From assembly GCA_005656395.1 (NCBI GenBank), contig SRSI01000009.1:1674001-1738000 (forward strand): a stretch of DNA of 64,000 nt. Reading direction: 5' to 3'. The first letter of the stretch is position 1. Each line of letters opens with the position of its first letter. Below, piece by piece: positions 24,601 through 37,886 of the stretch. Under the pieces are notes generated by a model, which was not told where the DNA came from, did no database searches, and saw only the letters and a program-made list of their open reading frames with translations. The translations under genes and the position numbers were made by a program. Source of the stretch: Strongyloides papillosus (lineage: Eukaryota; Nematoda; Chromadorea; Rhabditida; Strongyloididae).

Positions 24601-26615
24601 TCATTACTTTCTTTAAAATTGTTTTATTTTTTTACTGATATTATTTTTCTCAAGACTCAATTGACTTTAACAAATTTGGAAATAATGTTTTATTGAACTG
24701 TACTTTGCGGCATCTTTGTTGCCTAACGGAGATAAGTAAGCAAATGTATTCATTTAATATAAATGTGGAAAATGAATATAACAATATATTGTTTTATAAT
24801 GTTAAAATTTATTTAGTTAAAAAGAAAAGACGTCATTTATCATTTTAAAGAATTGAAAACTGTTCAATTTACACAAATTTCGGCATTATTTATTGAATTT
24901 AAAATTTACTTTTAAAAAACAATATTCCTTTGTCTTTTTGGAAAAGACCTTGATTTTAGATAGATGTATAAATTGTGTATTTGTCTTTTTTTTAACAAAT
25001 TCCATTAATTGTTGTAAATTTTGAATCTTTTTAGCTTATTTTATTTTACTTATTTTAATTACTTTTATCTGTAGAGAAAAATATTTATATTTACAATTTA
25101 AACATGTTTATTTAAGAAAAACTAGTGTTTTTTATTGTGCATATTAATTAGGACTTAGTAAAGTCGTTTCTTGCTTTAAAACCTCTGAATCCTGTCTATT
25201 TTTATTCAAAAAAATGTGTATTTTTAATAATACAAAGGATTATTTAGAAGAATTAAAGCATTTTAATAACAGGTCATTTTAAATTTCGAGCAATAAAAAA
25301 ATCTCTTTTTTATAATAATATAAAGAAAGATTGGTATTCTAATTAATAGCAGTTAAAGTAAGAATAATGAAATAGCTAATAAAAAAGTATATTTTATAGA
25401 AACATTTCCAAAATTTATTCAATAATGATCTTATAATTCAGAAGCAGTATCATTAATTTCGTTATACTTTTAGAATTCTATCATTCAATATATATTTTAT
25501 TTATTGCTAAAATAAAAATTATATGACTATAATTTATAAAAAATGTTTCAGCAATTTCAAATCATTTTCAGGGAAAAATTGAAATGTTATTAAATCTCTT
25601 TATATTTACCATAAAAATATTCTCTATAACTATATATCTCTAGTGTTTTATAAAAAGCGATTTAAATTGAAGCTTTTTTAAAATTTTTTATCTTTATATC
25701 CACATTAATTTAGTTATATTTGATAATAATAAGTTTCAATATTCCATAAAATATCTATTGTTAGCCACTTTTTATTTTATGTTAATAAGCTGAGAAAGTT
25801 ATATATCACTAGTTATGAATCATATATTTTTATCTTTTATTGATAAAATTAACATTAGCATAAAGTTTTATATATTTTCAATAAAATTTTACTGTTGATA
25901 TAGTTAACTTCTGATATTAAGGAAAATTATAAATGGGCATAAAAAAAATTAGGACAGTAAAATTTTTTATCTTTAGTTTATAGCATAGCGCAATTGCTTG
26001 TTAATTTTTGGCATATGGATGAGAAATAGCATAAACTGTATTGTATATTAACGGTTCTATTGACTTTAACTTAAATCCATAAAAGTAAGTTGGCTAAAAA
26101 TGTTTCTTTTTAGTTATTCTTTGAATGCATCCTATAAGTACAATTAGCCAGTGATATTAATATTAAATGAAAATTATTCTTTTTTTTAGATAAACTTACA
26201 TATATTAATGATGGATGAGTATAAATAATATTATAAAAATACTTATAAATTTGATTTTTATATAATATCAATATCTAAAACTATGTAAGATTAATCACAT
26301 TTTGTTGACATATCTACCATAGTTAAAAAGTTATCATAAGTGGCAGAAGTCTAGTAGTATTAACATTTTAATAATATATTAAAGTTTTTAATTTTTTTAA
26401 ATCTTTTTTACCAATTATATTATGTATATTTTTTCAGGATTATTTATTTATAAAAGAAAATAATAATAAAATAGGTAAAGATTTAAAAGATATTCTTTAG
26501 CCTTCATAGAAAAAATAAATCACTCTAATAATTTTGTTTGACATATTTTTACGTATTTTGATACGTGCACTATAACTTTAAAATATTTTCAAACTAATGA
26601 ACAAAATTATATCAA
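21640..26615. other. Five-kilobase AT-rich gene desert
   Basis: Nearly 5 kb without a credible coding frame on either strand. It is composed of A/T runs with scattered short ATG-initiated frames. The left end must carry the deacetylase promoter and the right end the metalloprotease promoter. No RNA gene, tandem array or transposon ends recognised by eye. Confidence 0.5.
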
Positions 26616-28317
26616 ATGGATTATTCTTTAAATTTTTTTAATATATTGAAAAATACAGTTATAAAAAGGAAGACAAAAATTTCATTTGCTAATTTTTTAC
26701 TAATAATATTATTATTCTTTTTTACTAAATTTGTACCTCTATATACTAGAAAATTAGATCTCTATTCAACTTCTCCAGAAACTTCAGTAAATTTCTATCA
26801 TATTAATAAAAAATCAAGAAGCTTAAAGAGTAGAAAATCCTTAGCAATATCACATGAAAAAGCTAATTATATTACATCTTTTAAAAGAAGGAGAAATAAA
26901 AGAGAACCAGCTATCTGGGGTGAACCGGCTGGAGATTATTCAATCGTTGTATTAGAAGATAGAATCATCTATTTACATGGTCTATTATTCGTTGATAATA
27001 AAATTGTAAGTATAATATTAATGTTTCAAAAATTTTATATTTTAGTCGAAACACTACCAAACGAATGAAGATATGAAAAATGGACTTCTTTTAATGATTC
27101 AAGAAGCAAATGAATATTTTTATCAACTAAATGTTCGTATAATAATTGTTGATATTCTTGAGACAAATCGAAGTGATTTGAGTTTATACACATTTGAATC
27201 TTACCGAAATAGTATTTTAAATAGATTACCTAAACATGATTTTGCCGTTTTAGTAGCTCATAAATATGCTGGTGGTTTAGCATTTGTAGGTGGACTATGT
27301 AATGAAAGGCCTATTATGTTATGTGGATTCTACTCACAGAAACCTGAAGCAATGGGAAGTATATTTTTTCATGAAGTTGGACATTTAGTTGGACTACCGC
27401 ACATTGAAACTAATAAAACATTAATTGTACCTAACTGTAAATGCAAAGAAGCAAAAGAAAAGGGATATTTTAAAAACAATAATTGTTTAAAAATACCGTA
27501 AATTTCTACTTGATTTTTCTTTTAAAGTATTTTTCATTTTTTAAGGGGTTATGATCATGAATGTACTGTTCAAAGTATGGCCAATCATTTTTATGGTGCA
27601 CATTGTATAAATTATCAAAAACCTTATGTAGATCTTTCAAAAGTTCAACCAGTTTGTGGAAATGGATTGTTAGAAGGAAATGAGGAATGTGATTGTGGAA
27701 CTAGTAGGAGTTGTATAAATATAAATTGTAATGCTAAAAGTTGTAAAAGGTATATTAAAATTGAACATATAATTGGAGCTATAGTTATGTCAATTTTACT
27801 TATATCCATAGTTTTAGTAGTAATAGTTTCAAGAACAATAAATATTACTAAAAAAGAAAAATTTATAACAAAAATATGTATTGGAAAATACCAAAAATTA
27901 ATTAAAACTTTTAAAACTAACCAAAATGTTAATCATTCATCAGTGTTGATTGACAAATCAAATACTACCAATTATAATATAAAAGTTAGTAGAACATTAT
28001 CTTTAAGACCAAAAGTTCCACCACCACCTCCTCCATTACAAATTCCAAATAGTACAATAAAAAATCTATTAATTTTTAACAAAGAAAATGATTTTTCAGA
28101 AAACAGTTCAGGAACTTCAACAACAACTTTAGAAATAATAGATGAGGATCAAAAAAATGGACAATTAAAAAGTGCAAGCAATAATAAAGCATTAAAAGAT
28201 GATGCTTTCGAAACCGATAATAATGATGATACAATTTCATGGAAATTTGAAGATTTTAGCAGCAGTGATGAAGAAAGTAATGATTTAATTAATATTAACC
28301 ATCCAATATTTATTTGA
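26616..28317 (+). CDS. Minimal ADAM-like (M12B) membrane metalloprotease
   Basis: Exons 26616-27005, 27046-27497 and 27546-28317 give 537 residues. Order: hydrophobic segment (about 24-43), a short basic region with no Cys, a furin-like RRRNKR site (about 91-96), a reprolysin-type catalytic domain with [12 protein letters not shown] near 239 (HExxHxxGxxH) and Met-turn QSMANH, then a shortened disintegrin-like segment ([16 protein letters not shown] near 317), a second membrane helix (about 355-377) and a 160-residue cytoplasmic tail with a polyproline run. Typical ADAMs have a ~200-residue prodomain with a cysteine switch, a full disintegrin and a Cys-rich domain; these are missing or cut down here. 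ADAMs shed membrane proteins. The zinc-binding residues suggest an active enzyme. No upstream exon was found. Confidence 0.83.
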
Positions 28318-29981
28318 ATCGCTATAATATTTAAAAATTAAATTATTTTTATTATTTATTTATACTTATTGTTGAATGTAGCTTAATAAAAAAAATTTCT
28401 AAAAAGAAAAAAAAATTTATTTTTGAATAAATAAATTATCTACTGAAGATGTGTTATCTGTGGCAAATCTGTTGCAGATAAATTTTCCTCCAATGTACCT
28501 AAAAATAATAAAAATAAATAAACATTAAGTATATTGTAAATTAAATATTTGACAATAAATATCTATCTATGTTATACAACAAATTTTGTATAAAAAAGCT
28601 TAGCTTCATTAAATTTCTAATTATCAAGCAAAAGTAACTAAAGCCTAGAATAAAAGGTACGACGCATACAACAATATTTTTTTCCAAAACTAACAACCCT
28701 ACACATTGACATATTTACTAAAAAAATGGGATAACTTTAGTCAAGGTGAATACTATATAATAAATATTTATATGAACTATTCAATATAAAATTATTACCG
28801 ATTAATTATTTTAACAATTTTGATTTAAAGAATACCAAAATTTTATATGATAATACAGTATAGTTACTAAAGTAATTATAAAATATTAATTTATTAAATA
28901 TATTTAACAACCCTATTTTATGTATCAATGATTCATATTAATTACTTCCTCATTAAATGTCTTGTTAAGATAAATACTAATTGTATTGAATTCCTTAAAT
29001 AGTTCAAATATTCTAAATTCAAAATAATTATTTGATCCCTTTGTTTTTTTGAAGCAAAAATAATCTTTATTTTTAATTTAATAATTATGAAAAATCCGAT
29101 ACTTTAAATACTAGGTAAATATTATTGTAAAAAATTATCTCTACACAAACGATTGATTTATTTAGTAAATAAAAAAATGATGTTTTCACATAGAAAACTT
29201 AATTTTACATTATTCTTAAGAAACATAAAATAAGGATAAAAATATTATTATAAAATGCTAGCTAGTTGTTCTAGTAGTATATCAAAAAAAAACTAAAAAG
29301 TTTAATATAATTTTTATGAGATATAGTAAACAGTTTATTTATCAAATACTTCCTCACAGTTATAAATTCATAAATTTCATTTAAAAAAAATAAAGCAAAC
29401 TTAGAACACATAATATAGTAGAAATATCAAAAAAAGCATATTGTTCAAAACGATTATTATAATAATATTAATAATAATCGTATTTTTAATTCTAATATAA
29501 GCAAAATTAAGCATTATAAATATGCCTTATTAATGATAAGAAAGTGTATTTCATATGTTTAAGTTTTACTTTACATTTTTGAGTAGATGATTTATTTTTA
29601 AACAAAAGGAAACTATTTTTATAGTTATCCTAATTATCTTAATTTAAATAAACAAAATCAAACATTAAGTCATTCCCGATTTTTTCTTTTTACTACAATC
29701 TCAGAGAATAATTTATTATACACAAAGTACATAAAAAATAGGTAGTAATTTGAAATTTAACTCTTAAAATTTATCTACGTATAAATGAATTTAGAACTTT
29801 AATTTTTAAATTGTACATTTGGACGTAATTCTAAACAAGAAAATAATTACTATTGAAAAAGATATTATGTAGTAATAAGAAAGATAAATTATTACAGAAG
29901 ATGAAGAATTATTATTATGAATAGAATGTATAGATTGTTTCTTATTACTAAAATATAAATTAAATTTAAGTAAAAATTAAA
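28318..29981. other. AT-rich intergenic, one possible minus-strand exon
   Basis: 1.66 kb spacer. On the minus strand an acceptor-like TTATTTTTAG precedes about 57 nt (28498-28442) that read as TLEENLSATDLPQITHLQ and stop. This could be a last or alternative exon of a minus-strand gene, but no matching donor was established. Nothing else seen. Confidence 0.35.
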
Positions 29982-30753
29982 TTATGGAAATCTGGATGGA
30001 AGTCTAGAAAATTTGACGTTTTTGACTTCATTTCCGGACCTCATTTCTCTTAGTCTCTTTTCAACATTTGGTAACATCCATTCCATTATTCCTTGCTGAA
30101 TAACATTCTCTATATTTACATTAGCTTGTCCTTTTCTTCTAATTTCATTATCAGCTAATTTTGAGAAGCCATATTTTACTCTATGTAATTTATCTAATGC
30201 CCGAACACATGCTTGATCATCTTGCTGTAGACATACAATACGTGCATTTAAAAATGCCTCTTTCTCTTCACTATTCATTTCTTTTGATGAGGGAGTAGTT
30301 GAAGGAGGTTCACTAAGTTTAACTCCATTATTTGAATCTTTTGTTAATTGTATATTTAATGGAGATAAACCAAAAGGCATTGGTAAGTGAACACCACCGG
30401 ATTGTTTTCTTTTTGAAGACACTTCAGCAACTGTATCAAAAAGAGATGTAGCAATTTCTAAAGGATTTAATGTTTCCCAATCAGGAACTTTATATTTTGT
30501 ATTTATTTCACTCTCTGATTCTATATGATGGAATATTCCTCTTGGTACATTTATTTCATCACCATCATACCGTTCTATCCTAATTGGATCATATGCTAAT
30601 ACTGAATAATGATGAAATAATACTATAAAAATAAAGTTAACTATAATAAGTTTATGAAATAACTATGCTACCTGATAGACAATAAAAACACAATATAAGA
30701 TAATGTTTCCTTTTTATATTATAAATAATAGAAAAATGTATAAAATTTTTCAT
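29982..30753 (-). CDS. Putative secreted protein, function unknown
   Basis: Exons 30753-30672 and 30622-29982 give 240 residues from the ATG at 30753. A signal peptide occupies about residues 17-37 and ends in a SVLA-YDP cleavage-like site. A polar domain follows (RIERYDGDEINVPRG, YKVPDWETLNPLEIATSLFDTVAEV), then a Pro/Ser/Thr linker (EPPSTTPSSKEMN), and then a helical C-terminal region with two Cys (ARIVCLQQDDQACVRALDKL) and a basic end. I do not recognise the family. The intron keeps the frame, and the total is an exact multiple of three with ATG and stop. Confidence 0.68.
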
Positions 30754-31161
30754 TTAATAAAGTGAATGATATACGAATTGCATATGTTTAGGAAAAATAA
30801 TCTTTTAATCATTGCCCTTTCGGGTCTAAAATAAAAATTATATGTTTAAAAGAGTAGAATTAATTAAAAAGCAATTGTTATAATTGTAATAGGAATTTTG
30901 TTTTATTATTAAAGAAGAATCACACGGAAAGGGAGATTTATAGATTCGGGGATGAAAGAAACAAAAGTAGTTTGAAATATATTGATAGTTCATAGATTTT
31001 ATGGAAATTTATATAAATACATGATTTTATTATATAATTATTGATATGTAAAATACTTAATATTAGATGTTGAAAATGGTTAATAAAATTAACTTATTAT
31101 TATGTAAGAAAAGATATTAGTAATATTTATTGATGTGATAATGATTAGGTAACCAATTAAA
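30754..31161. other. Intergenic spacer
   Basis: 408 bp of AT-rich sequence upstream of the secreted-protein gene. Nothing further seen. Confidence 0.45.
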
Positions 31162-31428
31162 ATGACAAGTTTTAATAAGGTCAAAAGGATAGAATTAAAA
31201 TCTAATGATAAACATGACAGTTGCAATGGTGTTTGGAACAAAATTCTTTTTGATGATATCCACATATTAATGATTTATTGGCTTGATCCATTGAAATTAT
31301 GTAACCTATATAATTACGGAAAAGAAATTAAAAGTGAATTATATGTGTTTCAATTTATTTATATGTTACATATAATTGTATTTTTACAATTTTCCTATTG
31401 TTTTTACAATTATACTTATTATACTTAA
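31162..31428 (+). CDS. Doubtful small ORF, 88 residues
   Basis: ATG-started frame with a mixed N-terminal half (KVKRIELKSNDKHDSCNGVW) and a hydrophobic, aromatic C-terminal half that could be one membrane segment. The first 45 codons look more protein-like than the surrounding spacer. No splice partners or homologue recognised. It may be a chance frame or a gene fragment. Confidence 0.2.
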   Translation: MTSFNKVKRIELKSNDKHDSCNGVWNKILFDDIHILMIYWLDPLKLCNLYNYGKEIKSELYVFQFIYMLHIIVFLQFSYCFYNYTYYT

Positions 31429-33236
31429 TGCACCCAAATATAATGTTTAATAAATACTGAAAATATTGTAAAGGTTTAATTCGTGTCATTTAAATCAAGT
31501 TTGATAAAAATAGCATTCTTATTTAAAAGAGTTATCTTAGTAAATTAAAAGGATACTTAAGATACTGAATGATTTTTTATTTGACATTTGACTTTTAAAC
31601 AAAAAATTTATTCTCACTCTCTTTTTTAAAGTATTCAATATAAATTTGATAGCAATTCAAATAATAAAAGTTTTTTAATCAAATTTAAAATATCATATAC
31701 AATAAATAAAGAGTGATAAGTATTGGGAATTAATTGAAAAAAATCTTAATATCAAAATTCATTTTTAAATACCCAAAAATAATGAAAATTTTTATCTATT
31801 TTTAAATTATAGTTTTTTTGATTGTGTGAAAATTCTTTTTTGACAAATTATTTCAAGATATTTAGTTGACTCAAGATGAGGATAAATAAATCAAACAAAT
31901 ATTAAGATAATTCAAATCTACTTTATTTTAACAATTTAATTATCTAATGTAGTGTGTTCCTTCTAAAGTAGCAGATGTCAAATTGTGGTATAAGTTAAAA
32001 GAGTGTTAAATTCAGATGATTTTATGAATAGTACAATTTATTGAAATAGTTCGTCACATTAATATAGAGTAATTGAGATATTGTAAAGATTATTTTAATT
32101 AGTTATGTGCCATTTTTCATGTTCTCATGTTTCAGATGTCATAAGTTTTGCTATCATTAACTTTCAAGGTCTCATTTTTACATGTTCATTCAATCAAATT
32201 ACCAGCTGCTTAACTTCTTTTGCCACATTTTAGTAAACTTTTTAAAAAATTTTGATAATAATTTTATGTTTTTTATATACAAAATATCACATTTATTTTG
32301 ACTCTAATTTCTGTATATTATTACAAAATAGACTTTTGTTTACATTTTTATAATAATTTATTATGTAAATTATTGGAAAAAAAAATTGCTTTTTTCATTT
32401 TAAATTCATTTATGATATAGCTACTCTAAAAAATACTTTGTATATGATACAATAAATTATTAAATTAGTTATGAATTATTTCGATAAATTTAATTTTTGG
32501 TATAAAATATAACATTAACTGAAATATCATTAATTTACACATAGCTCTTTAAATTATAGTATATAAAAAAATTTGAAAATGACATATTCCTAATGCCTTA
32601 GTGAAAAGATAATAAAGACAAATTTATATTTTATTTTCATTGATAAATCATTTATAATTTTAAGGATTTTAAAGAAAAAATTTATTTTATTCACTATGAT
32701 TATAACATAAATTAAATATAAATTATATTCTATAAATAAAAGGATATAAAAGTAAGTTGTTTGTAATAAACAAATATTAAACTACTTACAACAAACAAAT
32801 TTAACTTTAATCACTAATTAAGTACATTTTTTATTTACAATAAAAGGTACATTTATTCTTCTGCTTTATCTTTCATTTTATGTTTTATTCCATTTACTTT
32901 TCACAATAAATTCTAATAGTACAGATATATAAAACGATAAAAATTAAAGGCTTTTTTTGTAGTAACATTCCTATTATTAATTTTATGAATACGTTACTAA
33001 TAATAACATCTTTTTAAGTATTGTTTTTCCTTTATTAATTTAATAGCAATTACTATAATTGTTCAACAATTATTATCAACAAATGAAATGTATAATTAAA
33101 GATAGATGTAATAAGTTTGTTAAAATGAGTATGATAAGTAAATTATCTATCATGCAAAATTATAGTTTACAAAAGTGCCATTTTAATTTTGTATATTGCT
33201 TATTCATTTCTACAAATTTATCTTATTATTTTTAGA
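31429..33236. other. AT-rich intergenic spacer
   Basis: 1.8 kb upstream of the Rac GEF gene. No coding frame. An acceptor-like TTATTTTTAG ends at 33235, one base before the GEF start codon, a candidate spliced-leader acceptor. Confidence 0.45.
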
Positions 33237-36200
33237 ATGGCAGAATCAAATTTTCATTCCCCCATATTTTTAAAACAATTACATTTAGATTATTGCAATA
33301 CCTATTCTACGTCTTCAAATTCTAATCCAAGTATTACTTCAATGACATATTTCAATCAACATCAAGTATTACCAAAGGGAATAACTCCATCATCTCCAAA
33401 ATTATTATGGGACACAAAAAAGGCTAACAATAATAGTAAAGTAAAAACAGGCGGTACTATGTTTTGTGAAAAAGGCACCAAAAAAGACAATACTAAAAGG
33501 GTTGTTTTAACAAACAGTACAATTAAACAATATTCTTTACAAAGTGTGGACAAAAATTATGAGAATATGCTTTATGAAGGGGTTATTATGAGAAGTGATA
33601 GTAAAGCTAACAAAAATAAAAAAATAGTTAGACATTCTTTTGATAGTGAGTTATTAACTTCTGACTATTTACAAAATGTTATTACTAATAATGAAGTAAA
33701 TACTATTAACAAAGCTAATAAAAAATTATGTAATAGTATCAAAAATAGAAAGAGTTATACTCTTGGGTTACAAAAACTTTTGGATAGAAATATTATTAAT
33801 CAGAATGTTATGTCAAAAAGTTTTACTAATAATAAATGCCTATCTGGTTTTAGATTTAACAAAATGGGTAATGAATTTAGTGGATGCGGTAATCAAGAAG
33901 AATGCTTTAGTAGTAAAGCAATTCTTGAGAATGATAAATTCTTAACAAAACCCGTTAATATTTTAAAACATTCTTCAATAAGGTTAGTGATTTTCTTGCA
34001 AATTTTTGCAATTTTAAAAAACATTTTAGGTTTTCCGCTGAAGTCTATAAATTATCAAATGACAGAGAAGAGTGGAAAAAAATGTTTAATGATATATTAA
34101 CTATATCAAGTAGTGAAAGATACCACGTCTTAGAAACATTTTTTGATATTACTGGTTATGATTGTAATAACGAAGTAGTGTTCACTTCATATATTTCATC
34201 TTCAAGTTTAGTTAAAAAATCCTCTGATCGTTTTATTATTTGGAATGAAAATAATTTTGTATATGGTCTTAATTTCCTTCTATCTAAAGATGCAGAAGAA
34301 TTTTGTGCAATTTTATCATCTAGACTCATCAAGGAACCATTAACTAATGATTGTATAACTGCACAAACTTCAATAATTATAGAAAGCGTTGAAAAAGAAA
34401 ATGGTGACGTAATTGAAATTATTGAAAATAAAGAAGTAATTTTTGAACAATGTTTTTTGACCCTTCAAAATAATGGTCTTACTTTATTAATAAAGATAAA
34501 AGGAAAACAATTGATGTATGCAGTTGACTTGGTATGTTTAAAAGTATTAATTCTTTATATTAAAAATATTAAAATTTTATAACAAAAAAAAATTAATAAT
34601 GTAGTCTCTATATTCAATATTAATATTGTATGAAACACTAAAGTTTCTTTAAGATTAAAATAATATACTTAAGTTGTTTATTTTTGATGGTGAATATTAT
34701 GTTATATAACTTATTTTATAGCTTAGTTCAAGTAACATAAAAATAACGATTATGAGTTTGATTAGTTATTCAATACATATTCAATAACAATAATTTTACC
34801 AAATTTAATATTTTAATGTACTGTTGATTGTGTATAAATTTGAAAACAAACTAAATTTTTAAAATAAAGATTAAAAAACTGTAGACTGTTTATATAATCA
34901 ATCATGTTAAAATATCAGATGAACGCCGCTTACTATCTTGATGCCTATAATTTATTACTATCTCTTATGTGGTTTCATTAAATTTTTCTTTCAGCTTTTA
35001 TCCTTCTTTTCCCCTTTATAATCTTTTTCTTCTCAGTGCATTTTCAATTCAACACAGTATATTTTATATTTTTAGTGGGTAAACTTAAAAAATAACAACA
35101 TTTTCTTTTTATAATATCTTAATTTGTTAGATTTGGTAATCCCTAGATAGCAGAAGAATTAAATTGCTCTATAACTTAACTTGTTGTACTCATAAAATTT
35201 TCACCATATAACTTTTCAAATCTAATATCAATGTTATAAAAAGGAATTTTAAATTTTTCAAAAGTTAAAAAGAATTTAACAATAAATCTTTAAATTATTC
35301 TATTAAAATGAGTATTATATATAAATAAATAATATATGATATTTTTAACGATAAAAATGAAGTATACATCAAATAAATGGCAATTTTATAAACGAAATGA
35401 TTAATTAAAAATTAAAATGTTAATTTGTAATCAAAATTTTAATTAAAAATTTTTCAGTTAGATTGTATTATATTATATGATAATGTATCAGCTTTCATCT
35501 ACTTAAGTCACCCATCTAAAGTATTTATTTTTAAGTGTGAAAGACCTACATTAATGTATAATTTCTTTGTAAAGGCAATACATGATTCAAATATTTTATT
35601 AACAAATGAGAATGAACCTTCAATGATTCAAAACTCTTTAAAAATTGCACATTCAAAAGTAGGAATTTCTGATGAAATAAACATTTCAAAAGATGATAAA
35701 TTGTTTGACAAAACAGAATCATTGCTGATTAATTCATCAAAACACTTTTTGAACTTTATGTTTGATATGAGAATTTTTGTTGAAGAGAAAAAGATGTTAA
35801 TGGATGATAAAGTAAGATTAGTTATTTCATAATAAAAATATGTTTTTTTATAGCTTTTATTATCTCAAGTTGAACAACTTGCTGCAATGTTCGTTACAAA
35901 AAGACACGCATTGGCATTTAGTCATTTGTATTGTGCTGCAAATAAAGATATATCAATCAAAAAATATTTTTCATATCAAAATCAAATGTATATTAGTATT
36001 ATGAAACGATCAGATGGTATGTGGAACCTTAAAAATAATAATTTACTTGGTGAATGTTATAAATCTTCAAACAATAATAATAATGAAAATAAGATGAAAA
36101 GTTCAAAATCTTCAGATGCTATCATGACAGAGACGACAAATCCTGTGACTCCACAAGAATTATCTGTTTCAAATTTAAAAAAAATGTTGATACCTCAAAA

Positions 36201-37789
36201 TTCTAATAACTCACAAAAGCAATATAATGATACAGGTGAAAAAGTAGCTAACAATTTAACTAAAAATGACAGAAAAAAACGATTTGGTGAATCTTATGTA
36301 ATTTCTGAATTAGATGAAAAAAAGGAAGAATTTTTGGTTAGGAACGTTATTGAACTTGTTGAATCTGAAAGAGTTTTTGTTAATGATTTGAATGAATTAA
36401 AAAATGAAAGTGTAGAAATTTTAGGTCCAAAATTAAAAATGATTATTGGTGAATTAAGTAATTTGCATCGTTATTTTTTGAACTGTCTTGAAGAAGCTAA
36501 AGATGACATAACTATTAATAAAAATGACGATGATTATAAGTTTCATTGCCAGGCAAAGGTAAAAATTGTTTGTTAAAATTAGTATATTATTTTTTAGAAT
36601 ACGATTATTCGAGTTTGCACATTATTTATAAACAAATCCAGTAGATTTAAAATTTATAGTGACTACTCTGCTGCATACACAACATGGATTCAAAAGTATT
36701 TAGGTAACATTTTTTTTTGTTTTTTTAATAATATTCATATATCAGGAAATAATCAATTAAAAGAAAAAATAAAACAAAAAAAGAAAGAAAATCTAGACAA
36801 AAATCAAAATATTGAATCACTACTAATAAAACCGATTCAGCGTATTTTGAGGTATCCATTATTTCTACAAAAAATTGTTGATTCATGTAACAATGAAACA
36901 ATCGAATACAAGCAGTCAAAGCAGGCTTTGTTAAGGTTACAAGAATTAGCATCCTATATTAATGAAATGCAACGTTTTCGAGAACAATTTGGAATGAGAT
37001 TGGATGATTTTGCAAATAATAATAAAAAATATTTAGAAGAAAAGGTAATTTTATCCTCATTATATACAGCAATTTATGCATAAGATTTTATTACTTTTAT
37101 GAACTTTATTATACATAGAGTTTTGGTAATAAATAGTTCTAACGTACTAATGATAAAATAATTACCTTTTTTAATTATTTATAAGTTTTGACATTTTAAA
37201 GCATCCATACAATACACTATAATAAATTTTACTTAAAGCATTGTTAATGCATATGCTTTTCCTTTATCATTCATAACTAACTACTAATTTTGATTTATTA
37301 TTATCATTATAAAAAATATATATTTTTTAGGGAATGAACCTTGATATGAAAGAATTATTAATGTTTGCCCATATAAAACTATATACAATTAATATTAAAG
37401 AAAAAATTTCCAAAAAAATTGATGGAGTAATATTAATCTTCAATACATTAGTCATAATATTTATCCCTGAAAAAAAGAAAGATAAGAATCATAAAATTAT
37501 TCCTATAAATGAATGTATTGTAATTAATTCTTTTAAACACCAATTATTAAAAGACGCGAGTAATATAAATCTGCTGGAAGAAGATCAAGAAAATGTTTTT
37601 CAAATAATGCACACAAATCCTTACCAAAAAAATCAAAGTACCTTTATAATACATTGTAGCTGTAAAGAAATAAAAACACAATTATTAAGGAACCTTAACA
37701 AAGCTATCAAAATAAATACATCTGGAAAAGGTTGTAGGCCATTATCAGGATCGAGTCAATCCGATAGAGGATATGAAAGTGAAAAATAA
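33237..37789 (+). CDS. tiam-1: TIAM-like Rac guanine-nucleotide exchange factor
   Basis: Seven exons (33237-33982, 34030-34531, 35458-35811, 35854-36558, 36598-36703, 36746-37044, 37331-37789) give 1056 residues in one frame. A disordered N-terminus of about 248 residues is followed by a WH1/EVH1-like domain (about 250-345: AEVYKLSNDREEWKKMF, then FIIWNENNFVYGLNFLLSKD). A middle region of unknown fold comes next, then a DH domain (about 690-890: VRNVIELVESERVFVNDLNEL, LLIKPIQRILRYPLFL, SYINEMQRFREQFG) and a PH domain (about 905-1035). The DH helix and the short DH-PH linker resemble human TIAM1, which activates Rac at the membrane. I recall the C. elegans homologue also carrying a WH1 domain. 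Intron 2 is 926 bp, unusually long here. No PDZ domain was recognised. Confidence 0.82.
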
Positions 37790-37886
37790 TACTTCATACA
37801 TTGTAAAAAATAATTATTTAATAAAATGTATTTATTAGTATGTAGTTTACAAACTCGAATTTAAATCAAAAATTAATTAATTACAA

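Noticed and set aside
21640..26615. Possible transposon in the 5-kb desert
   Set aside because: No transposase-like frame, target-site duplication or terminal repeats could be seen; high AT content alone is not evidence.
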